A DNA stretch of 45,076 bases from Bacillus subtilis (GTDB taxonomy: Bacteria; Bacillota; Bacilli; Bacillales; Bacillaceae_C): assembly GCF_008764245.1 (NCBI RefSeq), contig NZ_VTQV01000036.1, forward strand, positions 1-45,076, given 5' to 3'. Positions 34,493-45,076 of the stretch are shown here, in pieces. The notes under the pieces were generated by a model. It had not been told where the DNA came from and did no database searches. It worked only from the letters and a program-made list of their open reading frames with translations. Both the position numbers and the translations under genes were made by a program. Position 1 is the stretch's first letter. The number at the start of each line of letters is the position of its first letter.

Positions 34493-34765
34493 TACTTTAA
34501 TTTCCTCATTAAAAGGGACACCATGTCCTGGCTTTCAGACTGATCTTCAAATATGGAATATCGGAAACAACACACTGTCAGCCCTAATATCTAACCGGTG
34601 TTATTGGTCTTCCTAGTGTGTTACTATCCAAAAAGTAATTTTTTCTTTATAATAGTATCCATGGTTATTGCATAAATAATTAGAAAGTGTATGATGCGCC
34701 TTCCATCCTATGGTAAGATATGGATTAAGGTCAAATAGGATGCAACGCTGATGGAGGACCCTTTC
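34493..34765 (+). promoter_or_regulatory. uppS upstream region with promoter
   Basis: The best SigA promoter is TTGCAT (34668-34673), a 16-nt spacer and TATGAT (34690-34695), about 70 nt before uppS. A perfect TATAAT lies at 34648-34653 without a good -35. Upstream, AACACACT and AGTGTGTT (about 34568-34622) form an 8-bp inverted repeat around a roughly 39-nt interval. I recognise no riboswitch or gene in the region. Confidence 0.55.
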
Positions 34766-35563
34766 ATGTTTAAAAAATTAAAATTATGGAATACCCCCGA
34801 AAAACAAACCACGATGAACGAGAGGGTAACACGGATTTTAGATCACCCAATTCCAGAACATGTAGCGATTATTATGGATGGTAATGGAAGATGGGCAAAA
34901 AAACGGGCATTGCCTCGAGTTGCTGGGCATCACGAGGGTATGAGAACTGTTAGAAAAATTACAATGCTGGCTAATCAACTAAATATCAAAACCTTAACCT
35001 TATATGCATTTTCAACCGAAAATTGGAAACGACCAAAATTCGAGGTCGATTATTTGATGGGACTGCCGGAGGAATTTTTAGGCAGTTTTTTACCGGAATT
35101 AATTGAAGAAAATGTTAAAGTTACGATGATTGGGGATAGAAGTCGGCTCCCTCAAAAAACAAAAAGAGCGGTGGATGATGCAATAAGGAAAACGGAAGAA
35201 AATACAGGCTTAAATTTAAATTTTGCATTAAATTATGGTGGAAGAGCTGAGATCATTGATGCAATCAAACATTTAGCGGCGGATATTAAAAATGATCGAT
35301 TAACGCCGGATGAAATTACTGACTCATGTTTTTCACGTTATTTAATGACTCAATCTCTATCTGATCCGGATTTACTAATACGAACTAGTGGAGAACTGCG
35401 ATTAAGTAATTTTATGCTTTGGCAAATTGCCTATACTGAATTATGGTTTACCGATGTATTATGGCCGGATTTTTCTGAAACACAACTTATCGAGGCTGTT
35501 GAAGCTTTTCAACAGCGAACAAGACGATATGGTGGATTAAATGAAGAGGAGTCCAAAAGATGA
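34766..35563 (+). CDS. uppS: Undecaprenyl diphosphate synthase
   Basis: UppS condenses eight isopentenyl units onto farnesyl diphosphate, in cis, giving the C55 carrier lipid for cell-wall synthesis. The 265-residue protein has MDGNGRWAKKR with catalytic D38, TLYAFSTENWKRP, and SDPDLLIRTSGELRLSNFML. I chose ATG 34766, 8 nt after GGAGG; an in-frame ATG at 34751 overlaps that site. The stop overlaps the cdsA start. Confidence 0.96.
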   Translation: MFKKLKLWNTPEKQTTMNERVTRILDHPIPEHVAIIMDGNGRWAKKRALPRVAGHHEGMRTVRKITMLANQLNIKTLTLYAFSTENWKRPKFEVDYLMGLPEEFLGSFLPELIEENVKVTMIGDRSRLPQKTKRAVDDAIRKTEENTGLNLNFALNYGGRAEIIDAIKHLAADIKNDRLTPDEITDSCFSRYLMTQSLSDPDLLIRTSGELRLSNFMLWQIAYTELWFTDVLWPDFSETQLIEAVEAFQQRTRRYGGLNEEESKR

Positions 35564-36354
35564 AGCAACGAATCATTACAGCAGCTATACTTATAGCCGT
35601 TTTTTTGCCAATTGTTATCATTGGAGGCATACCATTCTTAATATTAACTTACGTGATGGCAACTATTGCTCTTTATGAATTATTGCAAATGAAGAAGCTA
35701 TCAATTTTTTCTGTACACGGAGGATTAGCAACTTTGTTCCTATGGATTTTTCTATTGCCTCCTGATTTGTATGAAAAACTCTATTTTTTTGATTTATCGA
35801 AAATGGAAATTTCATTTATTGTTGTTTTAATTTTTCTTTCTTATACGGTTATCGTAAAAAATAAGTTTAATTTTGATCAAACAGGTTTTACGTTTTTTTC
35901 AATTTTTTATATCGGAATCGGTTTTTATTACATGATCCAGATTCGAGAAGAAGGACTCATTTTATTATTTTTTGCTCTACTCGTCGTCTGGTTGACAGAT
36001 TCGGGAGCTTATTTTGTTGGCAAATACTTTGGGAAACGTAAACTTTGGCCCGAAATTAGCCCTAATAAAACAATAGGTGGTTTTATTGGAGGGATACTTT
36101 CAGCTATTATCGTTGCGATTGTCTTTGCTATTTTTACTAATATCCCGGTAACTCCCATTAAGTTAATGATCATCACGGTAATCTTGTCTATATTTGGACA
36201 ACTAGGTGACTTGGCTGAATCGGCTTTGAAACGGCATTTTGCTGTCAAAGATTCAGGGCGGATTTTCCCTGGACATGGCGGCATGTTAGATCGATGTGAT
36301 AGTTGGTTATTTGTCTTACCATTACTGTACTTTTTATTAACAAAGCTCCCCTAG
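35560..36354 (+). CDS. cdsA: Phosphatidate cytidylyltransferase
   Basis: CdsA makes CDP-diacylglycerol from phosphatidate and CTP at the membrane, feeding phospholipid synthesis. The 264-residue protein is strongly hydrophobic with about eight membrane segments. The family signature is complete near the C-terminus: SALKRHFAVKDSGRIFPGHG followed by GMLDRCD. AGAGGAG lies upstream within the end of uppS. Confidence 0.97.
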   Translation: MKQRIITAAILIAVFLPIVIIGGIPFLILTYVMATIALYELLQMKKLSIFSVHGGLATLFLWIFLLPPDLYEKLYFFDLSKMEISFIVVLIFLSYTVIVKNKFNFDQTGFTFFSIFYIGIGFYYMIQIREEGLILLFFALLVVWLTDSGAYFVGKYFGKRKLWPEISPNKTIGGFIGGILSAIIVAIVFAIFTNIPVTPIKLMIITVILSIFGQLGDLAESALKRHFAVKDSGRIFPGHGGMLDRCDSWLFVLPLLYFLLTKLP

Positions 36355-36398
36355 TTGTTTACTTCGTACGAGCGCTTTGGTTATAAGGAGAGAAAATA

Positions 36399-37544
36399 AT
36401 GAAGTTCATAAGTTTATTAGGAGCTACGGGTTCCATTGGTACACAGACGCTTGATATTATTAGGAAAAACCCAGATCATTATGGATTAGTGGCAATGACT
36501 GCGGGAAAAAATATAGAATTAACAAGAAAGATCATTGCGGAATTTGCACCACAATTTGTTTCTGTACAGGAAAAAGCTGATTGTGAGCAATTGCAAAGTG
36601 AATTTCCACGCACTACCCTTGCTTATGGAGTTGATGGCCTGATTGAAGCGGCTGTTCATCATAAGGCAGATTTTGTCTTAAATGCCGTGATGGGAAGCGT
36701 TGGTTTAGAACCTACTTTAATGGCGATTGAAGCAGGAAAAACGATCGGACTAGCGAATAAAGAAACACTTGTTACGGCTGGTCATATTGTTATGGAAGCA
36801 GCGAAGCGAAAACAAGTATCGATTCTTCCAGTTGACAGTGAGCACTCTGCTATTTTTCAATGTTTAAATGGTGAAAGAACAGGAACTGTATCACGTCTCA
36901 TTCTTACTGCTTCAGGCGGAAGTTTCAGAGATCTTACGAGGAAAGAGCTTGAGCAAGTGACACTTCAACAGGCGCTTGCTCACCCAAATTGGTCGATGGG
37001 TTCCAAAATAACGATTGATTCTGCTACAATGATGAATAAGGGATTAGAGGTTATTGAAGCGTTTTGGCTATTCGGAATTCCTTATGATCAAATTGAAGTG
37101 GTATTACATAGGGAAAGTATTATTCACTCAATGGTGGAGTATCATGATAGTAGTGTGATTGCACAGCTAGGTAGTCCTGATATGAGAGTTCCGATTCAAT
37201 ATGCGCTTAGTTTTCCAGAACGACTACCTCTTCAGGCCGGAGAGTCGCTTGACCTTGTAAAAATAGGGAAACTTCATTTTGAGGAAATGGATACAGAAAG
37301 ATTCCCTTGCTTGCGATTTGCCTATGAGGCGGGAAAAATAGGGGGCTCAATGCCAACTGTATTAAATGCAGCCAATGAAGTGGCAGTGAACCAGTTTCTA
37401 AATGGTAAAATTTCCTTTTTAATGATTGAAAATCTAATAGAAAAAGCACTCACACATCATCAGAATATTAAATATCCTGATTTACGAACCATTCGGGAAG
37501 TAGATTCCGAAACGAGAAATTATGTTCATTCACTCTCTTTATAA
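36399..37544 (+). CDS. dxr: 1-deoxy-D-xylulose 5-phosphate reductoisomerase
   Basis: Dxr (IspC) converts DXP to MEP with NADPH, the committed step of the non-mevalonate isoprenoid pathway. The 381 residues have the NADPH loop [13 protein letters not shown] at 6-18, the metal and substrate region [13 protein letters not shown], and the flexible loop [20 protein letters not shown], split across adjacent residues. ATAAGGAGAG precedes the ATG. It shares an operon with uppS, the consumer of isoprenoid units. Confidence 0.98.
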   Translation: MKFISLLGATGSIGTQTLDIIRKNPDHYGLVAMTAGKNIELTRKIIAEFAPQFVSVQEKADCEQLQSEFPRTTLAYGVDGLIEAAVHHKADFVLNAVMGSVGLEPTLMAIEAGKTIGLANKETLVTAGHIVMEAAKRKQVSILPVDSEHSAIFQCLNGERTGTVSRLILTASGGSFRDLTRKELEQVTLQQALAHPNWSMGSKITIDSATMMNKGLEVIEAFWLFGIPYDQIEVVLHRESIIHSMVEYHDSSVIAQLGSPDMRVPIQYALSFPERLPLQAGESLDLVKIGKLHFEEMDTERFPCLRFAYEAGKIGGSMPTVLNAANEVAVNQFLNGKISFLMIENLIEKALTHHQNIKYPDLRTIREVDSETRNYVHSLSL

Positions 37545-37559
37545 AGGTGGTTATGCCGG

Positions 37560-38825
37560 TTGAATACGATTATATCGTTTATTATCATTTTTGGAGCTCT
37601 TGTGTTTTTTCATGAGTTCGGGCATTTTATTTTTGCCAAAAGAGCTGGGATTTTAGTAAGGGAGTTTGCGATCGGTTTTGGACCGAAAGTTTTTTCTTAT
37701 AAAAAAAATGAGACGATTTATACAATCCGTTTACTTCCCATTGGTGGCTATGTGAGAATGGCTGGCGAAGATCCAGAAATGGCAGAAATCAAACCAGGTC
37801 ACAGGATTGGCCTCCTGCTTGATGAAAATGGAATTGTCACGAAGATTATTCTTAATGGTCGGGATCGCTTTCCAAATGCCCGAACCGTCGAAGTGGAAAA
37901 AGCCGATCTAGAACACCAATTATTTATTAGTGGGTATGAGGACATGGAAGATGATTCACTGAAAACTTTCCAACTTTCCCGCGAAGCAGTCATTGTCGAG
38001 AATCAAACAGAAACCCAAATCGCGCCATGGGACCGTCAATTTGCTTCTAAAAAGCTAAGTCAAAGAGCGGTGACGATTTTCGCCGGCCCACTTTTTAATT
38101 TTATTTTAGCGGTTGTTGTGTTCACAATTATATCAATGATCCAAGGGGTGCCTGTAAAAGAAGCTGTTTTTGGAAATGTCTTGCCAGATAGTCCGGCAGA
38201 AGAAGCTGGGTTTCAAGAGGGAGATATTGTCTTAAGTATCGATGGTTCTGAAGTTAAGACATTCACGGATATGACATCCATTGTGCGAGCACATCCTAAT
38301 GAAGAATTAGTATTTACGATTGAAAGGGATCAACAAACATTAGAGATTCCCGTTGTTCCCGAAAAACAAGAGGTGGAAGAAAGTGAACCGATCGGTTTAA
38401 TAGGAGTACAGGCAGAGTTAGATAAATCATTTAGCAAGATTGCGTTAAGCGGGTTCCAAGAAACTTATCTTATGACAATTGAAATTTTTAAGTTACTTGG
38501 ACAACTTGTGACAGGGAATTTTTCCATAGATATGCTCTCTGGACCAGTTGGGATTTATAAAACGACGGAAACAGTAGTGCAAACAGGGTTATTAAATCTT
38601 CTTCGCTGGACAGGTTTACTCAGTATCAACCTAGGGATTATGAACCTTTTACCTATTCCTGCCCTTGATGGTGGACGTCTTCTGTTTTTTGGTGTTGAAG
38701 CCTTAAGAGGAAAACCAGTTGATCGTCAAATGGAAGGTGTTGTTCATTTTATCGGCTTTGCGTTGCTTATGCTGTTAATGATCGTTGTCACATGGAACGA
38801 TATTCAAAGATTTTTTATTCATTAA
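37560..38825 (+). CDS. rseP: RseP/RasP site-2 intramembrane zinc metalloprotease
   Basis: RasP cleaves membrane proteins such as anti-sigma factors (RsiW in B. subtilis), FtsL and signal-peptide remnants. The 421 residues have the zinc motif HEFGH at 18-22 in the first membrane helix, a PDZ domain at about 195-275, and the C-terminal catalytic LLPIPALDGGRLLFF followed by further membrane helices. The start is TTG 37560 with AAAGGTGG about 10 nt upstream; the following MNTIISFIIIFG matches the family. It sits between dxr and proS as in B. subtilis. Confidence 0.96.
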   Translation: MNTIISFIIIFGALVFFHEFGHFIFAKRAGILVREFAIGFGPKVFSYKKNETIYTIRLLPIGGYVRMAGEDPEMAEIKPGHRIGLLLDENGIVTKIILNGRDRFPNARTVEVEKADLEHQLFISGYEDMEDDSLKTFQLSREAVIVENQTETQIAPWDRQFASKKLSQRAVTIFAGPLFNFILAVVVFTIISMIQGVPVKEAVFGNVLPDSPAEEAGFQEGDIVLSIDGSEVKTFTDMTSIVRAHPNEELVFTIERDQQTLEIPVVPEKQEVEESEPIGLIGVQAELDKSFSKIALSGFQETYLMTIEIFKLLGQLVTGNFSIDMLSGPVGIYKTTETVVQTGLLNLLRWTGLLSINLGIMNLLPIPALDGGRLLFFGVEALRGKPVDRQMEGVVHFIGFALLMLLMIVVTWNDIQRFFIH

Positions 38826-38849
38826 TTATAGTAAAGGTCGGGGTGCCAA

Positions 38850-40559
38850 ATGAGACAAAGTATGACATTGATTCCCACACTTCGTGAAGTTCCTGCTGAT
38901 GCCGAAGTAAAAAGCCATCAGCTTCTTCTTCGCGCAGGGTTTATTAGACAAACAGCTAGTGGTGTGTACACTTATATGCCACTTGCCAAACGAGCGTTAG
39001 ATAAAATAGAAAAAATCATTAGAGAAGAAATGGAGAAGGCAGGAGCAGCGGAAATTTTAATGCCCACTTTGCAACCTGCTGAATTATGGCAGGAATCCGG
39101 ACGTTGGGATGGTTATGGGGCAGAGTTAATGCGGATGGAGGACAGACATGGCCGTGAATTTGCGTTAGGGCCTACTCATGAGGAAGTGATTACGGCCATT
39201 GTGAAGGATGAATTAAAATCATATAAGCGGCTTCCGCTCACTTTGTATCAAATCCAAACAAAATTCCGTGATGAAAAACGCCCTAGATTTGGCTTATTAC
39301 GCGGCCGTGAATTTATTATGAAGGATGCCTATTCCTTCCATGCAAATCAAGAAAGCCTTGATTTAGTATATGATAAGATCTATGAAGCTTATAACAATAT
39401 ATTCTCAAGATGTGGTTTGGATTTTCGCGCCGTTTTAGCTGATTCAGGAGCAATTGGCGGTAAAGATACACAAGAATTTATGGTCTTATCGGAGATTGGT
39501 GAGGATACGATTGCTTACTCTGACTCATCCCCATATGCCGCGAATATTGAAATGGCTGAGGTAAAACGAACATACGAGAGATCAACTGAGCCTGAACGGT
39601 CATTAACAAAGATTGAAACACCGAATCAAAAAACGATTGAAGACATCTCTTCTTTTTTGGAAGTTAAATCAGAGGATTGTATAAAGTCACTTGTTTTTAA
39701 TGTTGATGGGGAATTTGTTTTGATATTGGTACGTGGAGATCATGAAATTAATGACATTAAGGTGAAAAATATATTACAGGCTGAGTCCGTTGAATTGGCA
39801 GAGCATGCAGATATTGAAAAACTTCTAGGGTGTTCAGTTGGCTCTATTGGACCAGTTCAATTACCTTCTGAAATCAAAATTTATGCTGATCTTGCGATAC
39901 AATCAATGGTGAACGCAGTGTGTGGAGCAAATGAAGAAGGATACCATTTTACCGGGGTTCAACCTGAAAGAGATTTTAAAGTAGAAGAATATGCAGACCT
40001 TCGTTTCATCAAAGAGGGAGACCCTTCACCAGATGGGAATGGAACAATTCATTTTGCTCGTGGAATTGAAGTAGGACATATTTTTAAATTAGGGACAAAG
40101 TACAGTGATGCACTAGAGGCAAAATATTTAGATGAAAATGGAAAGGCGCAAAGCATCATAATGGGATGCTATGGGATAGGAGTTTCTCGTACTTTTTCTG
40201 CCATTGCCGAACAATACAATGATGAACATGGTCTAAAATGGCCCAAAAACATTGCTCCTTATCAAGTCCATTTAATTCCAATCAATATGAAGAATGAAGA
40301 ACAAAAAGATCTTGCTGAAAGCTTATATCAAGAGTTGCTGCAGCAAGGATATGAAGTTTTAATGGATGACCGTATAGAACGACCTGGTGTGAAGTTTAAA
40401 GATGCCGATTTAATTGGTTTACCAATACGAGTCACAATTGGCAAGAAAGCTGCAGATGGTATTCTAGAAGTCAAGTTGAGAAATTCAAGTGAAACCTTTG
40501 AGATTCATAAAGCAGAACTACTAGCAACAATTGCACAATTATTAAAAAGCGGGGAGTAA
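38850..40559 (+). CDS. proS: Prolyl-tRNA synthetase
   Basis: ProS charges tRNA-Pro. The 569-residue protein is the bacterial type with an inserted editing domain at about 225-405 between class II motifs 2 and 3. Motif 1 lies near residues 60-80 ([16 protein letters not shown]), motif 2 at about 135-150 ([17 protein letters not shown]), and motif 3 in [17 protein letters not shown], followed by the anticodon-binding domain. GTCGGGGTG precedes the ATG. Confidence 0.98.
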   Translation: MRQSMTLIPTLREVPADAEVKSHQLLLRAGFIRQTASGVYTYMPLAKRALDKIEKIIREEMEKAGAAEILMPTLQPAELWQESGRWDGYGAELMRMEDRHGREFALGPTHEEVITAIVKDELKSYKRLPLTLYQIQTKFRDEKRPRFGLLRGREFIMKDAYSFHANQESLDLVYDKIYEAYNNIFSRCGLDFRAVLADSGAIGGKDTQEFMVLSEIGEDTIAYSDSSPYAANIEMAEVKRTYERSTEPERSLTKIETPNQKTIEDISSFLEVKSEDCIKSLVFNVDGEFVLILVRGDHEINDIKVKNILQAESVELAEHADIEKLLGCSVGSIGPVQLPSEIKIYADLAIQSMVNAVCGANEEGYHFTGVQPERDFKVEEYADLRFIKEGDPSPDGNGTIHFARGIEVGHIFKLGTKYSDALEAKYLDENGKAQSIIMGCYGIGVSRTFSAIAEQYNDEHGLKWPKNIAPYQVHLIPINMKNEEQKDLAESLYQELLQQGYEVLMDDRIERPGVKFKDADLIGLPIRVTIGKKAADGILEVKLRNSSETFEIHKAELLATIAQLLKSGE

Positions 40560-40562
40560 TTT

Positions 40563-40592
40563 AAGGTACCCTATAAAAAGGGTGCCTTATTC
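40563..40592 (+). terminator. Hairpin terminator between proS and polC
   Basis: AAGGTACCCT (about 40563-40572) pairs with AGGGTGCCTT (about 40580-40589), with one G-U, around a short A-rich loop. The T tract after it is poor, so it may only attenuate. It includes a GTG (40582) that could be mistaken for the polC start. Confidence 0.7.
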
Positions 40593-40629
40593 CGTTGGAA
40601 AATTAATAACAAGGATGGGAGAGAGAGAA

Positions 40630-43600
40630 ATGGCAAATGATCCCGCCTCTAAAAGAAAAAGATTTCAAGTGTTATTACAACAAATCGGACTGACTGAGGA
40701 TGCTAGTATGCCTTTTTTTCAGCATGCTGAAATTACGAAGTTAGTTGTGGAACGCCAAAAAAAAATATGGCATTTTTCTTTTCAATTTGAAAAAATACTT
40801 CCATATGAATTGTTCATTCAATTTGCACAAAAACTGCAGCAGTCTTTTCAACATATTGCTTCCATTAGTTTTGAAATTACAACAGAAGATTCTACCATTA
40901 CGGAGGATATGGTTCAAGCCTATTGGACACATTGCATTCAAGAGCTAGATGGCATATCTCCAGTACTATTATCCTTATTAAATAACCAAGTCCCACAAGT
41001 TAACGGGAATATTATATTCATTAACGCCCGAAATGATACGGAAGTACAAACATTAAAACGAAAGTACAGTCAAATCATTCAAGATATCTATATGAAATTT
41101 GGCTTTCCTCCTTTGCAATTGGATGGCCAGGTGATGGATCAAGAAGAAACAAATGATGATTATCAAAAATTCCTTGAAGCAAAACAAAAAGAAGATGAAG
41201 AAAGAGCCAAGCAGGCAGTAGTTGAGATGCAGAAACAGGAATCTGAAAAAGAAGCCAGAAAAGGAAACGCAAGTGGGCCTCTTACAATTGGTATTTCGAT
41301 CAATCCTACAGAAGAAATAATAAGTTTAAAAAATATAGTAGACGAAGAAAGAAGAGTTACTGTCGAGGGCTATATTTTTGACGCAGAAACAAGGGAACTC
41401 CGTAGTGGTCGTACACTTTTAACCTTTAAAATAACGGACTATACGGATTCCATTCTTGTTAAAATGTTTTCTCGGGATAAAGAAGATGCAGAAACCCTAA
41501 AACAGGTCAAAAAGGGCATGTGGGTAAAAGCGCGAGGTAGTATCCAGAACGATACATTTGTACGTGATCTCGTTATGATTGCGAATGATATTAATGAAGT
41601 CAAGCCGAGAGAGCGTTTGGATCAGGCAGAAGAAAAAAGAGTCGAGCTTCATCTTCACACGACCATGAGTCAAATGGATGGCCTCACATCAATGTCTAAT
41701 TATGTAGCCCAGGCTAAAAAATGGGGCCACAAAGCGATTGCTGTAACGGATCATGCTGTAGTTCAGTCTTTTCCAGAAGCTTATAATGCAGGAAAAAAAC
41801 ATGATATGAAAATTATTTACGGTTTGGAAGCCAATCTTGTCGATGACGGTGTACCGATCGCCTATAATAGTACACATCTTAAATTAGAAGATTCAGAGTT
41901 TGTGGTTTTTGACGTGGAAACAACAGGTCTTTCTGCAATTTATGACACGATTATTGAATTAGCAGCAGTCAAGATTCGTGGAGGAGAGATTGTGGATACT
42001 TTCGAAAGTTTTGCTAATCCGCATCATCCACTTTCCAATACAACGATTGATCTTACCGGAATCACCGATGAGATGGTCCAAAATGCCCCTGATATCGACG
42101 TCGTTCTACATCGATTCCATGAATGGACGGGGGATGCTATTTATGTTGCTCATAATGCTTCCTTTGATATGGGATTTCTAAATACAGGTTATCAAAGGTA
42201 TGACCTTGGAAAATCGACGAATCCAGTCATCGATACATTAGAGCTCGCGAGATTATTATATCCACAATTGAAAAATCATCGCTTAAATACATTAGCGAAA
42301 AAGTTTGATATCGATCTTACACAGCATCACCGCGCTATTTATGACGCGGAGGCAACCGGTTATTTGTTTTTAAAAATGTTGAAAGATGCAGCTGAAAAAG
42401 GAATTGAATATCACGATCAATTCAATGACTATATGGGAGAAGGAGAAGCTTATAAACGTGCTCGTCCTTACCATTGTACGATTTTAGCTAAAAATGAAAT
42501 TGGATTAAAAAATTTATATAAATTAGTTTCTATTTCCCATCTTCATTACTTTTATCGGGTACCCCGTATTCCAAGATCTGTTTTGGAAAAATATCGAGAA
42601 GGTCTATTGATCGGTTCAGGATGTGACAAGGGGGAAGTCTTTGAAGCGATGATGCAGAAAGGACGCCAAGAGGCAGAAAAGGTTGCAAGTTTTTATGACT
42701 ATTTTGAAGTCCACCCTAAACCTGTATATGCCCCCTTAATTGAAATGGAGCTTGTTAGAGACCAAAAGGATCTTGAAGATATTATTACGAACATTATTGA
42801 TATGGGCGAAAAAATGGATATTCCTGTTGTAGCAACAGGGAATGTGCATTATTTACATGAGGAAAATAAAATTAATCGGCAAATATTAATCAATTCTCAA
42901 GGCGGAGCGAATCCCTTAAATCGTCATCGCCTTCCGTCCGTTCATTTTCGAACAACGGATGAAATGTTAGCTGAATTTTCTTTTCTTGGTGCAGATAAGG
43001 CTTATAAAATCGTGGTAGAGAATTCTAACGCAATTACTGATTCACTTGAGTCTATTAAGCCAATTAAAGATGATTTGTATACCCCGAAAATTGAAGGGGC
43101 TGAAGAGGAAATTCGCTCCATGAGTTATGGACGGGCAAAGAGTATTTATGGAGATCCATTACCAGAAATTATTGAAGCGAGACTTGAAAAAGAACTAAAA
43201 AGTATTATTGGACATGGATTTGCCGTTATTTATTTGATTTCACATAAATTGGTTAAAAAATCTTTGGATGATGGATACTTAGTTGGCTCCAGGGGCTCAG
43301 TTGGCTCATCTTTAGTGGCAACAATGACAGAAATTACAGAGGTTAATCCATTGCCACCACATTATGTATGTCCTGAATGTAAGCATTCTGTATTTTTTGA
43401 TGATGGATCAGTCGGATCAGGCTTTGATTTACCTGATAAAGAGTGTGAAAAATGTGGAACGCTTTATCAAAAAGATGGACACGATATTCCCTTTGAGACA
43501 TTCCTTGGGTTTAAAGGGGACAAGGTTCCTGATATTGATCTTAACTTTTCGGGTGAATATCAGCCACAGGCTCATAACTATACGAAGGTTCTATTTGGGG

Positions 43601-44949
43601 AAGATTATGTTTATAGAGCCGGGACAATCGGAACCGTTGCTGAAAAAACAGCCTATGGTTATGTAAAGGGTTATGCCCAAGATCATAATCTTCAGCAAAG
43701 AGGTGCAGAAGTAGACCGATTAGTTCAAGGATGCACGGGTGTTAAAAGAACGACAGGGCAGCATCCTGGCGGTATCATTGTTGTACCAGATGATATGGAA
43801 ATTTATGATTTCACACCCATTCAGTTTCCGGCAGATGATAGCGGCTCTGAATGGCGGACAACTCATTATGACTTCCATTCAATCGACAGCAATTTGCTAA
43901 AATTAGATATACTTGGTCATGATGATCCAACCGTTATCAGGATGTTACAAGATCTGAGTGGAATTGATCCTAAAACAATCCCTACAGATGACCCAGAAGT
44001 GATGAAATTATTTACCGGTACGGAATCCCTTGGTGTGACAGAAGAGCAGATTATGTGTAAAACAGGGACGTTAGGTATTCCGGAATTCGGAACCCGTTTT
44101 GTTCGGCAAATGTTGGAAGACACAAAACCTACTACTTTTTCAGAGCTTGTACAAATTTCGGGTTTATCTCATGGAACAGATGTATGGCTAGGGAACGCCC
44201 AAGAATTAATTCATAATAAAACATGTACTCTTTCAGAAGTAATTGGCTGCCGGGATGATATCATGGTCTATTTGATATACCAGGGATTAGATTCTTCTTT
44301 AGCATTTAAAATTATGGAATCTGTACGTAAGGGAAAAGGTTTACCTCCAGAATGGGAAGAAGAAATGAGAAAAAACAATGTGCCTGATTGGTATATAGAT
44401 TCTTGTAAAAAAATTAAATATATGTTCCCGAAGGCTCACGCAGCTGCGTATGTATTGATGGCTGTTAGAATTGCCTATTTTAAAGTTCATCATCCTCTTT
44501 ATTATTACGCTGCTTATTTTACCGTGAGGGCGGAAGATTTTGATCTCATTGCAATGAATCGTGGCTCTCAAGCGATTCGTACACGAATACAAGAAATTAA
44601 TGCTAAAGGGTTAGATGCATCTCCAAAGGAAAAAAGTGTTTTAACGGTATTAGAACTTGCATTAGAAATGTGCGAAAGAGGATTTAAATTTAAGCAAGTT
44701 GATCTCTACCGTTCAAGTGCAACCGACTTTATTATTGATGAGGGTGCTTTAATTCCTCCTTTTAATGCTATTCCAGGGCTCGGAACCAATGCGGCTTTAA
44801 ATATTGTTAAGGCTCGCGAGGAAGGAGAATTTCTTTCAAAGGAAGATTTGCAAAAGCGAGGAAAAGTATCCAAAACCATTATCGAGTATCTTGACCAGCA
44901 AGGTATTTTGCAGGATCTACCTGATCAGAATCAATTATCCTTATTCTAG
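40630..44949 (+). CDS. polC: DNA polymerase III PolC, Gram-positive replicative polymerase
   Basis: PolC is the catalytic alpha subunit of low-GC Gram-positives with built-in proofreading. The 1439 residues are close to B. subtilis PolC (1437). Order: N-terminal domain, OB fold at about 230-320, PHP domain with [13 protein letters not shown] near 338, inserted DnaQ-type exonuclease with FDVETTG near 424, a second PHP part, a Cys4 zinc site (CPEC and CEKC near 914-945), the polymerase palm with [12 protein letters not shown] near 967, and C-terminal fingers. I chose ATG 40630 with GGATGGGAG; the frame is open to GTG 40582, but that lies in a hairpin. Confidence 0.97.
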   Translation: MANDPASKRKRFQVLLQQIGLTEDASMPFFQHAEITKLVVERQKKIWHFSFQFEKILPYELFIQFAQKLQQSFQHIASISFEITTEDSTITEDMVQAYWTHCIQELDGISPVLLSLLNNQVPQVNGNIIFINARNDTEVQTLKRKYSQIIQDIYMKFGFPPLQLDGQVMDQEETNDDYQKFLEAKQKEDEERAKQAVVEMQKQESEKEARKGNASGPLTIGISINPTEEIISLKNIVDEERRVTVEGYIFDAETRELRSGRTLLTFKITDYTDSILVKMFSRDKEDAETLKQVKKGMWVKARGSIQNDTFVRDLVMIANDINEVKPRERLDQAEEKRVELHLHTTMSQMDGLTSMSNYVAQAKKWGHKAIAVTDHAVVQSFPEAYNAGKKHDMKIIYGLEANLVDDGVPIAYNSTHLKLEDSEFVVFDVETTGLSAIYDTIIELAAVKIRGGEIVDTFESFANPHHPLSNTTIDLTGITDEMVQNAPDIDVVLHRFHEWTGDAIYVAHNASFDMGFLNTGYQRYDLGKSTNPVIDTLELARLLYPQLKNHRLNTLAKKFDIDLTQHHRAIYDAEATGYLFLKMLKDAAEKGIEYHDQFNDYMGEGEAYKRARPYHCTILAKNEIGLKNLYKLVSISHLHYFYRVPRIPRSVLEKYREGLLIGSGCDKGEVFEAMMQKGRQEAEKVASFYDYFEVHPKPVYAPLIEMELVRDQKDLEDIITNIIDMGEKMDIPVVATGNVHYLHEENKINRQILINSQGGANPLNRHRLPSVHFRTTDEMLAEFSFLGADKAYKIVVENSNAITDSLESIKPIKDDLYTPKIEGAEEEIRSMSYGRAKSIYGDPLPEIIEARLEKELKSIIGHGFAVIYLISHKLVKKSLDDGYLVGSRGSVGSSLVATMTEITEVNPLPPHYVCPECKHSVFFDDGSVGSGFDLPDKECEKCGTLYQKDGHDIPFETFLGFKGDKVPDIDLNFSGEYQPQAHNYTKVLFGEDYVYRAGTIGTVAEKTAYGYVKGYAQDHNLQQRGAEVDRLVQGCTGVKRTTGQHPGGIIVVPDDMEIYDFTPIQFPADDSGSEWRTTHYDFHSIDSNLLKLDILGHDDPTVIRMLQDLSGIDPKTIPTDDPEVMKLFTGTESLGVTEEQIMCKTGTLGIPEFGTRFVRQMLEDTKPTTFSELVQISGLSHGTDVWLGNAQELIHNKTCTLSEVIGCRDDIMVYLIYQGLDSSLAFKIMESVRKGKGLPPEWEEEMRKNNVPDWYIDSCKKIKYMFPKAHAAAYVLMAVRIAYFKVHHPLYYYAAYFTVRAEDFDLIAMNRGSQAIRTRIQEINAKGLDASPKEKSVLTVLELALEMCERGFKFKQVDLYRSSATDFIIDEGALIPPFNAIPGLGTNAALNIVKAREEGEFLSKEDLQKRGKVSKTIIEYLDQQGILQDLPDQNQLSLF

Positions 44950-44956
44950 CCAACAA

Positions 44957-45017
44957 GATGTTGGTCAGAGCACGCGCCTTTAGCCGTTCATCCTTAAAAC
45001 GGGCGTTTACGCTGTAT
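44957..45017 (+). repeat. Dispersed intergenic repeat, family B, diverged copy
   Basis: Right after polC, GATGTTGGTCAGA, TTAGCCGTTCATCCTTA and CGGGCGTTTACGCT follow the same order as in 20450-20554, with an internal deletion. A small hairpin (CCAAC/GTTGG, 44950-44964) overlaps its start. The remaining bases to 45076 have similar composition and may continue the repeat. Confidence 0.6.
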
Positions 45018-45076
45018 GAGTAAAATGTTTGTGGGCGAACAAAATAGGAACGCGCCATTTCGATCTGTTTAACGGA

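Noticed and set aside
40582-40629. Upstream GTG start for polC adding 16 residues
   Set aside because: It sits in the proS-polC hairpin without a ribosome site, while ATG 40630 has one and gives the usual length.
1-45076. A new multi-gene defence, toxin or metabolic island
   Set aside because: Nearly every gene has a clear counterpart in the conserved hslV-to-polC block of Bacillaceae; novelty is limited to domain changes, small genes and repeats.

Overview
The window is one continuous, entirely plus-strand block from a low-GC Gram-positive bacterium of the Bacillaceae. The gene order hslV-hslU-codY, then the long fla/che operon from flgB to sigD and swrB, then rpsB-tsf-pyrH-frr-uppS-cdsA-dxr-rseP-proS-polC, is that of Bacillus subtilis and relatives. 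The proteins read as close Bacillus-type homologues, including FliY instead of FliN, CheC/CheD, and Gram-positive PolC. AT-rich coding, strong AAGGAGG ribosome sites and many TTG/GTG starts fit the same assignment. I cannot name the species.

Layout: 1-78 is an intergenic repeat in front of hslV. 79-2960 holds the HslUV protease and the nutrient regulator CodY, ending at a clear terminator. 2961-3318 is the upstream region of the fla/che operon. 3319-29933 encodes the flagellar rod and basal body (FlgB, FlgC, FliE, FliF), switch (FliG, FliM, FliY), export ATPase complex (FliH, FliI, FliJ), hook (FliK, FlgD, FlgE), stator-related proteins (FlbD/SwrD, FliL), the export gate (FliO, FliP, FliQ, FliR, FlhB, FlhA), placement GTPases (FlhF, FlhG), chemotaxis signalling (CheY, CheB, CheA, CheW, CheC, CheD) and the motility sigma factor SigD. 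Two small genes follow (29930-30804). The rest is essential housekeeping: ribosomal protein S2, EF-Ts, UMP kinase, ribosome recycling, isoprenoid and phospholipid precursors, an intramembrane protease, prolyl-tRNA synthetase and the replicative polymerase PolC.

Most of this is conserved, and I do not see a new multi-gene system. The points that depart from the usual picture are: (i) CheB has only the methylesterase domain and no receiver, and a 17-nt match to the end of a dispersed repeat lies just upstream of it; (ii) the hook protein FlgE carries an insert of about 180 residues that is Ala-rich and probably helical; (iii) tsf is bracketed by inverted copies of a MITE-like element of 205 and 146 bp; (iv) a nested repeat cluster with an exact 43-nt direct repeat splits flhB from flhA, and relatives of its two parts lie at both ends of the window; (v) the flbD start codon is separated from its Shine-Dalgarno by a hairpin, and another hairpin precedes flgE. 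No tRNA, rRNA, CRISPR array, transposase gene or prophage gene was seen.
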